Below are positions 1-5,369 of a stretch of 5,369 nt of DNA, one piece after another. The translations under genes and the position numbers were made by a program. The notes below the pieces were generated by a model that saw only the letters and a program-made list of their open reading frames with translations, did no database searches and was not told where the DNA came from. The stretch comes from an uncultured Collinsella sp. (lineage in GTDB: Bacteria; Actinomycetota; Coriobacteriia; Coriobacteriales; Coriobacteriaceae), in NCBI GenBank assembly GCA_900752015.1, contig CAADTZ010000031.1, forward strand, positions 1 to 5,369, in the 5' to 3' direction. Position 1 is the stretch's first letter, and each line of letters begins with the position of its first letter.

Positions 1-579
1 GGCCTTGGCGGCACCATGCAAAAGATGCTCCTTATCGATGGGAAGGCGCTAGCGACCACCGGCACCACCATGCTCATCGTCTCATTTGCGCTCGGTTCGC
101 TCATCGGCGAGGCCGTCAACTTGGAAGCCGCCATCGAGAACCTTGGCGAATGGCTCAAGCGCAAGACCGGCAGTGAGGGCGATAACGAGTTCACCAACGC
201 TTTTGTCTCGACTTCACTCACCGTGTGTATCGGCGCCATGGCAATTGTGGGATCGATCCAGGACGGCCTGCTCGGCGACTGGTCAACGCTTGCCCTCAAG
301 GGCGCACTGGACTGCATCATCGTCTGCACCATGACGGCGTCGCTCGGACGCGGCTGCATCTTCTCGGCCCTGCCCGTAGCCGTGTTCCAGGGGACGATCA
401 CGTTGTTTGCCGGCGCGCTCTCCCCCATCATGACCACAACAGCCCTCAACAGCCTTTCGCTCGTAGGCTCCATGCTCATCTTCTGCGTCGGCGTCAACCT
501 CATCCGTCCTCAGACCTTCCGCACGGCCAATATGCTTCCCTCCGTCGTCATCGCCGTCATCTACGCCCTCCTGTTCTAA
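1..579 (+). CDS. DUF554 family integral membrane protein (YdfK/YqgA-like), 5'-truncated by the window edge
   Basis: This is the C-terminal 192 codons of a polytopic membrane protein. The frame is open from base 1 (Gly-Leu-Gly-Gly-Thr before the first Met at 16), so that Met is probably internal. Family members such as E. coli YqgA and B. subtilis YdfK are about 230-235 residues, so roughly 40 residues, including the first membrane segment, should lie upstream. Counting from Met16, hydrophobic segments lie near residues 13-35, 63-83, 93-110, 111-140, 145-165 and 170-187. Typical DUF554 features are the CIGAMAIVGSIQDGL stretch after a polar loop (residues ~38-62), the K-x4-D in ALKGALDCI, the FQG motif in the fourth segment, and the late NMLP motif. 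The family's function is not established; a transport role is often assumed but unproven. It ends 87 bases before the defence operon, which has its own promoter-like signals, so it is probably an unrelated chromosomal neighbour. Confidence 0.9.
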   Translation, partial: GLGGTMQKMLLIDGKALATTGTTMLIVSFALGSLIGEAVNLEAAIENLGEWLKRKTGSEGDNEFTNAFVSTSLTVCIGAMAIVGSIQDGLLGDWSTLALKGALDCIIVCTMTASLGRGCIFSALPVAVFQGTITLFAGALSPIMTTTALNSLSLVGSMLIFCVGVNLIRPQTFRTANMLPSVVIAVIYALLF

Positions 580-621
580 ATCTATCAACGCAGCGGTATC
601 TCGAACATCTGTTTGATGCTG

Positions 622-630
622 TGCTATGAT
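622..630 (+). promoter_or_regulatory. Putative extended -10 promoter for the defence operon
   Basis: The sequence TGCTATGAT matches the extended -10 form TGnTATAAT with one mismatch. It lies 37 bases before the GTG start of the TerB-N gene, which would place transcription initiation near 636-638 and give a short leader of about 30 bases. The -35 region is poor: CGAACA at 602-607 shares three positions with TTGACA at 17-base spacing. That is tolerable for an extended -10 promoter. It sits in the only gap between the upstream membrane gene and the operon, which supports it. No clear terminator for the upstream gene is visible in the same gap, so read-through is also possible. Confidence 0.5.
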
Positions 631-653
631 ATGAGGTCACCGTAGCTGCGTTC

Positions 654-664
654 GAGAGGAGGAG
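654..664 (+). promoter_or_regulatory. Strong Shine-Dalgarno sequence fixing the GTG start of sngA
   Basis: GAGAGGAGGAG contains a full AGGAGG (657-662) followed by 4 bases and then GTG at 667. The next in-frame Met is codon 8 (688), which has no comparable site ahead of it, so GTG at 667 is preferred. The leader of the helicase gene has the same GAGAGGAGG core and the same 4-base spacing. Confidence 0.8.
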
Positions 665-666
665 CG

Positions 667-2427
667 GTGGCCGACCAGGACATCAAGATGCTCATCGAGC
701 GCATTATGGCCGAGGCCCGAACCCATCAGTCTGCCCGCTTCTCACATGAAGTCTACGCAGACGAGCCGATTCTCAAAACCGGCCGACAGATGCAGAATTT
801 CCTCCCCGACCAATACCGTAAAATGCGCGAGATATCGCGCTGGCAGGATGACCCCAAAGGCGGCGCAGGTCGCTGGCTTTCGGAAGCCGAGCTTTTCTAC
901 CGCCAGGGCCTGCTGATGGCCGACTTTGAGGACGACTGTCCCTACAACGGCACCTTTAAGTCGTACTTTCCCACCTACAACGCCATGAGCGACCGGCAGT
1001 TGCGCGGCTACTTTACCTGGCGTGCCCAAGTGCGCCGCGGAACCGTCGAGGAAACGTCTACGTCCTTTGCCTTTCTGTATCTCTATGAGCTGATCTGCGG
1101 CATTGGCGTAGATGACCCGCTCGACGGTTTTAACAAGATCAAGGCCTTTTGGGATGTCTATCGCGCCTTCGAGCCCGGCATTGATCGGTTTGCACGCGTG
1201 TGGTTGCAGGATTACGCCGTATTCCATGGGCTCGACCCCAAGCTGCTTCGTGACTCTAAAACCGTCATGTTCGATAACGCCCTTATCGAGCTGCGGCGCG
1301 CGGCACGAGACCTTGTACCGGCACCGGCACCGTCCGACCAGACCCCCAAACGTCGCAAAACCTCCGAGCCCACGCTCCCCCTTCCGCCCGATGAGGTGCG
1401 CGAGGAGCGACTCATGGCCGCCATCAACGCCCTCTCCACGTACAACCTAAGTAACTCGCGGCTCGACCGCAGCCACCACCGCGATCTGCGCCACGCGGCA
1501 TGCGCCGTGTATGTCCGCATGGCGCGCTACTATGACTCGCACCGAAAGACCGGCATCGTGGCAAGTTTATTTGGGGAGGAGACGGCCATGCCCTACACCA
1601 TGTTTGCCTCGGCCGTATTCTTTGCGCCCGAGCGCCACGAGGACTGCGAATATCGCCTGGATCCTATCCATATCTACCGTTGCCAAAACGGCTTTTGGGA
1701 ATGCATGCGCATCCACGGTAGTAGGCAAAAGAGCAGCAAGCTCGGTGAAATGATGCGCGCCTGCGACCAACGCCTGCGCCTGGCGCTGGACCCCGCCCAT
1801 CCCCTTAAGGAAGAAAAGGTCCCCAAATATCTGGCCAAAATTATCGATGACGAGATTGTGGCATGGCTTTCGTGGGACGCCGCACACCAGCCCGTCAAGA
1901 TCGATATCGATCTGAGTCAGCTGGGGCACATTCGGAGCGCCGCTGCGCAAACGCGCGAAGCGCTTTTGATCGACGAAGAGCGCGAGGACGATGTGCCCAC
2001 AGAGGTCGATACGGCGGAATCCGAGCAACCGGAAGCCAAGCCTGCGACCGACGCGATGGCCGAGCCGATCGCGGCGCCTACGGAGCGCAACAAAGCCGAC
2101 GAGCCAACCATTTCCACCGAACAGTTTGGCGTCGTGGCACCGCTCCTCGCACCGACGCCAGCGGTCGTATCGACTGCACCCGCTGGCACCGTAACCGAAC
2201 TCGCGCCTGCCGCAACCGCGTATCTGCGCGCACTGCTCGAGCAAAACGCAGCGCAAGCGACATCGGCAGTGGCGCACTCGGACCAGAGCGAGGACATGCT
2301 CGTCGATAGCATCAATGAGGCGCTCTTTGACCTGGTGGGTGACACCGTAATTGAATTTGGCGCGGCAGGACCGCACATTATCGAGGACTACGAAGCAGAC
2401 GTGAGAGGATACCTAGACTATGAGTGA
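667..2427 (+). CDS. sngA: TerB-N/TerB-C domain protein, Shango-type defence component (SngA-like)
   Basis: A 586-residue soluble protein with no signal peptide or membrane segment. Residues ~60-215 look like the TerB-N domain, including the aromatic stretch SYFPTYNAMSDRQLRGYFTWR (from residue 99) and the helix FAFLYLYELICGIG. A Pro/charged linker (~217-248) leads to a helical middle part (~249-400) that I cannot assign. TerB-C appears in two blocks: IDIDLSQLGHIR (412-423) and its helix, then the C-terminal LFDLVGDTVIEF (553-564) and IIEDYEADVRGYL. Between them lies an acidic Ala/Pro-rich segment (~435-530) that is probably disordered. I see no canonical central TerB (PF05099-type) domain. The gene overlaps the BrxD-like ATPase gene by 8 bases, and the TerB protein, ATPase, helicase order matches the Shango anti-phage system. 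The role of the TerB-type subunit is not known. Domain calls are from memory of the families; the symbol rests mainly on gene order. Confidence 0.85.
   Translation: MADQDIKMLIERIMAEARTHQSARFSHEVYADEPILKTGRQMQNFLPDQYRKMREISRWQDDPKGGAGRWLSEAELFYRQGLLMADFEDDCPYNGTFKSYFPTYNAMSDRQLRGYFTWRAQVRRGTVEETSTSFAFLYLYELICGIGVDDPLDGFNKIKAFWDVYRAFEPGIDRFARVWLQDYAVFHGLDPKLLRDSKTVMFDNALIELRRAARDLVPAPAPSDQTPKRRKTSEPTLPLPPDEVREERLMAAINALSTYNLSNSRLDRSHHRDLRHAACAVYVRMARYYDSHRKTGIVASLFGEETAMPYTMFASAVFFAPERHEDCEYRLDPIHIYRCQNGFWECMRIHGSRQKSSKLGEMMRACDQRLRLALDPAHPLKEEKVPKYLAKIIDDEIVAWLSWDAAHQPVKIDIDLSQLGHIRSAAAQTREALLIDEEREDDVPTEVDTAESEQPEAKPATDAMAEPIAAPTERNKADEPTISTEQFGVVAPLLAPTPAVVSTAPAGTVTELAPAATAYLRALLEQNAAQATSAVAHSDQSEDMLVDSINEALFDLVGDTVIEFGAAGPHIIEDYEADVRGYLDYE
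2403..2409 (+). promoter_or_regulatory. Ribosome binding site of sngB, inside the end of sngA
   Basis: GAGAGGA lies 10 bases before the ATG at 2420, within the last codons of the upstream gene. The two genes share ATGAGTGA (2420-2427), which carries the ATG of the second gene and the TGA of the first. This arrangement suggests translational coupling and fixed stoichiometry of the two proteins. Confidence 0.7.
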
Positions 2428-3724
2428 TACCGCATCCGCAGCACCCCGCGTGCCCAAGCGCGTCGCCGCCGTCATTCTCAACTCGCTCAAGGGCGGCGTG
2501 GTCCCGCGCATCGGCCTTCCCTACATCACCGTAGGGCGCGAGGTCGAGATCCGCGCCCTGCTCACCGACCTGAGTCTCATCGCCGACGGCGGCGCGAGCT
2601 TCCGCTTTCTGGTTGGTCGCTACGGAGCCGGCAAGAGCTTTTTGCTCCAGACCATCCGCACGCACGCCATGGGCGAGGGATTCGTCGTGGCCGATGCCGA
2701 CCTATCCCCCGAGCGCCGCCTGCAGGGCGGCCAGGGACAGGGCCTTGCCACCTACCGTGAGCTCATCCGCAACATATCGACTAAAACGCGCCCCGAGGGC
2801 GGTGCGCTCAACCTTATTCTTGATCGCTGGGTCGCCTCGTACGCCGACGTCGACGAGTCGGTCGTCAATGCCCAACTGGCCCCGCTCGAGGAAATGGTCC
2901 ACGGCTTCGACTTCACCCGCATGCTCCGCCGCTATCGCACGGCCGTATCCGAGGGCGACGAAGAAGCCATGAGCCGCGTGACCAAATGGATCCGCGGCGA
3001 ATACCGTACCAAGAGCGAGGCTCGCGCCGAGCTGGGCTCCTCGACAATCATCAGCGATGACGACTGGTACGACTACGTTAAGCTCATCGCGCGTTTTTTG
3101 GTCTGCAGCGGCTACAAGGGTATGTTGGTGCTCATCGACGAGCTCGTGAATCTGTATAAGATTCCCAACGCGATCACGCGCCAGTACAACTACGAGAAGA
3201 TCCTGACCATGTACAACGACACACTCCAGGGCAAGGCGCAGTACCTGGGCATGATCATGGGCGGCACGCCAACCTCCATCGAAGACCGCCGCCGCGGCGT
3301 GTTCTCCTACGAGGCCCTGCGCAGCCGACTCGCTCAAGGCCGCTTTGCACGCGAGGACCTTAAGGACATGCTCGCGCCCATCATCCGTCTGCAGCCACTC
3401 ACCTACGAGGAGCTGCTGGTGCTGATCGAAAAACTCATGCAAATTCACGCCGGCTACTTTGGCTGGACGCCCACGCTTACCGAGAACGACTTGGTGGACT
3501 TCCTCAAGATCGAGTTCGGTCGTGTGGGAGCCGACACACATCTGACGCCGCGTGAAGTCATTCGCGACTTTATCGAGCTGCTCGACATCCTATGCCAGAA
3601 CCCCGACGCCAACGTAGCCGAGCTGCTGCAAAGCGTCGGCGGCGACGCGCTGGTGCCGGCAGCAGCAACAGGCGACACCGGCACCGCAGGCGGCGACCGT
3701 AACTTCGCCGAATTCACCATCTAA
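2420..3724 (+). CDS. sngB: BrxD-like P-loop ATPase (PF10923/DUF2791 family), Shango component (SngB-like)
   Basis: A 434-residue cytoplasmic AAA-type ATPase. The family N-terminus is clear: a helix with ILNSLKGGVVPRIGLPYITVGRE (residues 19-41), then the Walker A GRYGAGKSF (66-74, K72). The segment DADLSPERRL (92-101) follows as in BREX BrxD proteins. Walker B is MLVLIDEL (235-242) with D240 and E241. A sensor-1-like stretch GMIMGGTPTSIED (277-289) and arginines in LRSRL (R301, R303) come next. The C-terminal part carries HLTPREVIRDFIELLDIL (374-391), typical of the family's end domain, then a loose Gly/Ala/Thr-rich segment and the short tail FAEFTI. Length is normal for the family and all ATPase motifs are intact, so it should be active. 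It presumably powers or loads the helicase encoded next. An alternative is a BREX type 2 BrxD, but no pglX or pglZ is visible in the window. The family call is firm; the Shango label comes from the flanking TerB and helicase genes. Confidence 0.92.
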   Translation: MSDTASAAPRVPKRVAAVILNSLKGGVVPRIGLPYITVGREVEIRALLTDLSLIADGGASFRFLVGRYGAGKSFLLQTIRTHAMGEGFVVADADLSPERRLQGGQGQGLATYRELIRNISTKTRPEGGALNLILDRWVASYADVDESVVNAQLAPLEEMVHGFDFTRMLRRYRTAVSEGDEEAMSRVTKWIRGEYRTKSEARAELGSSTIISDDDWYDYVKLIARFLVCSGYKGMLVLIDELVNLYKIPNAITRQYNYEKILTMYNDTLQGKAQYLGMIMGGTPTSIEDRRRGVFSYEALRSRLAQGRFAREDLKDMLAPIIRLQPLTYEELLVLIEKLMQIHAGYFGWTPTLTENDLVDFLKIEFGRVGADTHLTPREVIRDFIELLDILCQNPDANVAELLQSVGGDALVPAAATGDTGTAGGDRNFAEFTI

Positions 3725-3762
3725 CCTGCAAAAAAGGGACAGGTTTATTTTGGCAGGTTTTA
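3723..3762 (+). repeat. Palindromic REP-like element between sngB and sngC; possible weak terminator or attenuator
   Basis: The arms 3723-3734 and 3748-3759 are complementary at 11 of 12 positions (one A-G mismatch at 3730/3752), with a 13-base loop. The left arm begins inside the TAA stop of the ATPase gene. The loop contains CAGGTT (3740-3745), which can pair instead with AACCTG (3723-3728). That alternative gives a 6-bp hairpin followed directly by TATTTT, like a weak intrinsic terminator. The right half repeats the loop imperfectly (CAGGTTTAT at 3740, CAGGTTTTAT at 3754). The GGGACAGGTTTATTTT style resembles short dispersed palindromes seen in many bacterial genomes, some linked to REP-associated tyrosine transposases. 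I cannot test copy number from one window, so the repeat status is inference; the palindrome itself is directly visible. Confidence 0.55.
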
Positions 3763-3827
3763 TCTGGGCGAACGTTGAGACTGTAATGCAGCAAGCCGTT
3801 GCCAGCCGCGTTGAGAGATTCGTTTTT

Positions 3828-3836
3828 GAGAGGAGG
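3828..3836 (+). promoter_or_regulatory. Strong Shine-Dalgarno sequence fixing the GTG start of sngC
   Basis: GAGAGGAGG includes AGGAGG at 3831-3836, followed by CCCC and then GTG at 3841. The spacing (4 bases) and core are the same as in the leader of the first operon gene. It identifies the GTG as the start of a reading frame that stays open to the window edge. No convincing promoter is visible in the 116-base gap, although one cannot be excluded. Confidence 0.8.
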
Positions 3837-3840
3837 CCCC

Positions 3841-5369
3841 GTGAACGCCTTTGACCGCTACGCCCCGTTTATCCAAGACTTCATCTACTCCCACGATTGG
3901 GAGAGCCTGCGCTCTATCCAGGTTGCGGCGGCAGACGCCATCTTTAACACACAAGACAATGTGCTCCTAACGGCATCCACAGCTTCCGGCAAAACCGAAG
4001 CGGCCTTCTTTCCCATCCTGACCGAGTTTTGGGAGAACCCGCCCGCAAGCGTTGGTGCCCTCTACATTGGCCCCCTCAAGGCACTCATCAATGATCAGTT
4101 CGTCCGTCTCAATGACCTGTGCGAAGAGGCCGATATCCCTGTCTGGCACTGGCATGGCGATGTCTCGCAGTCGCACAAGGCTAAGCTCATCAAAAAACCG
4201 AACGGCATCTTGCAGATTACGCCCGAGTCACTCGAGGCGCTCTTAATCCATAAGCACATGGCGATCCCGCGCATGTTTTGCGACCTGCGCTATGTGGTCA
4301 TCGATGAGGTCCACTCGCTCATGCGCGGCGACCGTGGCGGGCAGACGCTCTGCCTTATCGAGCGACTCTCGCGCATGGCCGGCGTGCAACCTCGACGCAT
4401 TGGCCTTTCGGCCACCATCGGCGACCCCGAGCGCACGGGTGCCTTTCTCTCACAGGGAACGGGGCGCGACTGCGTTATCCCACGCTTTGAAGAGCCGCGC
4501 CGCGTGTGGCGCATCTCCATGGAGCACTTCTACAACTCGGGCCCCCAGGCACAGCAACGGGGATTCATGGGCACAGGTCCTCAAGAGGCCGAAGTGCTTG
4601 CGTGCGAGCGCATCGAGGCGGCGGCATCCGCGGCACTGCCCGCCGGCGCCCAAGACATGCGTCACAGCGGACAGCTCACACAAGAGGAGCGCCGTCAACG
4701 TCGTGAGCGGGCACGGGGCAAGGCCACTCCCAAGGACCGCCAAACTTCCTCGGCCCCCGAGGGCGAAGTCGACATCCCGCGAGCGACCGAGCAGGCGCTT
4801 CTCAGCCCCACCGACACAGCACCAGACAACGCCGACCCCGGCATGGGCTATATCTTCGAACACACCCGCGGCCGCAAGTGCCTGGTCTTTGCCAACTCGC
4901 GCGAAGAGGCAGAGGCCGTATGCTCCATGCTGCGTTGCTACTGTGAGAGCCGGCACGAGCCCGACCGCTTTCTCATCCACCACGGCAATCTTTCGGCATC
5001 GCTGCGCGAGACGGCAGAAGAGCTCATGCGCGACGAGGAACAGGCACAAACGACCGTCACCACCTCTACGCTGGAGCTCGGTATCGATATCGGCCGTCTG
5101 GAGCGTGCGTTTCAGATCGACGCGCCGTTTACCGTCAGCTCTTTGTTGCAGCGAATGGGCCGCACGGGGCGCCGCGATCTTCCGCCCGAGATGTGGTTCG
5201 TCATGCGCGAGGAAGAGCCCGAGCCGCGCACGATGATGCCCGAGACCATCCCGTGGAAGCTCCTGCAAGGCATCGCGCTCGTACAACTCTATCGCGAGGA
5301 AAAGTGGGTCGAGCCGCCTGAGCTCGATCGACTCCCCTACAGTCTGCTCTATCACCAGACCATGTCGAC
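3841..5369 (+). CDS. sngC: Lhr/BrxHI-like DEAD/DEAH-box helicase, Shango component (SngC-like), 3'-truncated by the window edge
   Basis: The frame is open for 509 full codons from GTG at 3841 to the last bases, with no stop. It encodes both RecA-like lobes of a superfamily 2 helicase. Lobe 1 has a Q-motif-like Gln (Q27), motif I TASTASGKTE (44-53, K51), motif Ia GPLKAL (77-82), TPESLE (127-132), motif II DEVH (155-158) and motif III SAT (190-192). Lobe 2 has CLVFANSREEAE (347-358), motif V TTSTLELGIDIG (407-418) and motif VI QRMGRTGRRD (437-446). DEVH together with LELGIDIG and QRMGRTGR is typical of the Lhr-like group that includes BREX BrxHI. An Arg/Glu-rich, then Pro/Thr/Asp-rich stretch (~278-334) separates the lobes and is probably a flexible insert. 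Relatives usually continue for a few hundred residues beyond motif VI, so the C-terminal region is missing here. All motifs are intact, so an active ATP-driven nucleic acid translocase is expected. The Shango label comes from the two upstream genes. Confidence 0.9.
   Translation, partial: MNAFDRYAPFIQDFIYSHDWESLRSIQVAAADAIFNTQDNVLLTASTASGKTEAAFFPILTEFWENPPASVGALYIGPLKALINDQFVRLNDLCEEADIPVWHWHGDVSQSHKAKLIKKPNGILQITPESLEALLIHKHMAIPRMFCDLRYVVIDEVHSLMRGDRGGQTLCLIERLSRMAGVQPRRIGLSATIGDPERTGAFLSQGTGRDCVIPRFEEPRRVWRISMEHFYNSGPQAQQRGFMGTGPQEAEVLACERIEAAASAALPAGAQDMRHSGQLTQEERRQRRERARGKATPKDRQTSSAPEGEVDIPRATEQALLSPTDTAPDNADPGMGYIFEHTRGRKCLVFANSREEAEAVCSMLRCYCESRHEPDRFLIHHGNLSASLRETAEELMRDEEQAQTTVTTSTLELGIDIGRLERAFQIDAPFTVSSLLQRMGRTGRRDLPPEMWFVMREEEPEPRTMMPETIPWKLLQGIALVQLYREEKWVEPPELDRLPYSLLYHQTMS

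Noticed and set aside
580..622. Possible terminator for the DUF554 gene (CATC-TGTTT-GATG at 606-618)
   Set aside because: The stem is only about 4 bp, with no G+C-rich core and no following T-run, so it is not a credible intrinsic terminator.
1567..2376. A 269-codon minus-strand open frame opposite the TerB-N/TerB-C gene
   Set aside because: It lies wholly antisense to a well-supported gene, lacks a recognisable domain and is Arg/Cys/Gly-rich as expected of the reverse complement of GC-rich coding DNA.
667..2427. A tellurite resistance function for the TerB-like gene
   Set aside because: No other ter genes (terC, terD/E, terZ) are present, and the neighbours are a BrxD-like ATPase and a helicase, which point to phage defence.
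2702..3541. A 279-codon minus-strand open frame opposite the ATPase gene
   Set aside because: The + strand has clear Walker motifs and family hallmarks through this whole stretch; the antisense translation resembles no family and is a codon-bias shadow.
3750..3787. Possible sngC promoter using TTGGCA (3750-3755) and TGTAAT (3782-3787)
   Set aside because: The spacing of 26 bases is far outside the usual 16-18, and TTGGCA is part of the palindrome; no other convincing pair is seen in the gap.
4292..5236. A 314-codon + strand open frame overlapping the helicase in another frame
   Set aside because: The helicase frame from 3841 carries every SF2 motif through this region. The other frame is Arg/Ser/Ala-rich, has no motifs and lacks a good ribosome binding site.
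4450..5355. A 301-codon minus-strand open frame opposite the helicase
   Set aside because: It is antisense to conserved helicase motifs IV to VI, with no domain or leader signal of its own.

Overview
The window holds one partial gene for a DUF554 membrane protein, followed by a three-gene cluster on the same strand. That cluster reads as an anti-phage defence operon of the Shango type: a TerB-N/TerB-C protein, a BrxD-like P-loop ATPase (PF10923/DUF2791 family) and an Lhr/BrxHI-like superfamily 2 helicase. All real genes are on the + strand and together cover nearly everything. The DNA is GC-rich, with strong AGGAGG ribosome binding sites, two GTG starts and strongly GC-biased third codon positions. 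This, together with the style of the intergenic repeat, suggests a Gram-positive, high-GC gut-type bacterium, most likely an actinobacterium of the Coriobacteriia (Collinsella-like). The taxonomic guess comes from sequence style only and is moderate to low in confidence.

Layout. Positions 1-579 are the 3' part of a DUF554 (YdfK/YqgA family) integral membrane protein whose start lies before the window. Positions 580-666 are an 87-base gap with a good extended -10 promoter element (622-630) and a strong Shine-Dalgarno sequence. Positions 667-2427 are the TerB-N/TerB-C gene (sngA-like). Positions 2420-3724 are the ATPase gene (sngB-like), which overlaps the first gene by 8 bases and is therefore likely to be translationally coupled to it. 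Positions 3725-3840 are a 116-base gap; a repeat-like palindrome begins on the sngB stop codon and can fold in two competing ways. From 3841 to the window end runs the helicase gene (sngC-like), open for 509 codons and cut by the edge.

How they work together. In the known Shango system, TerB-domain protein, ATPase and helicase are encoded together in this order and act against phage. The ATPase and helicase are related to BREX components (BrxD and BrxHI), but no BREX methylase (PglX) or PglZ is visible here. By inference the three proteins form a nucleotide-driven machine that senses or processes invading DNA. The mechanism cannot be read from the sequence. The DUF554 gene shows no sign of belonging to the system and is probably the flanking chromosomal gene.

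The system is recognisable rather than new. The less expected items are the palindromic element splitting sngB from sngC, the long disordered insert between the helicase lobes, and the near-identical leaders of sngA and sngC.
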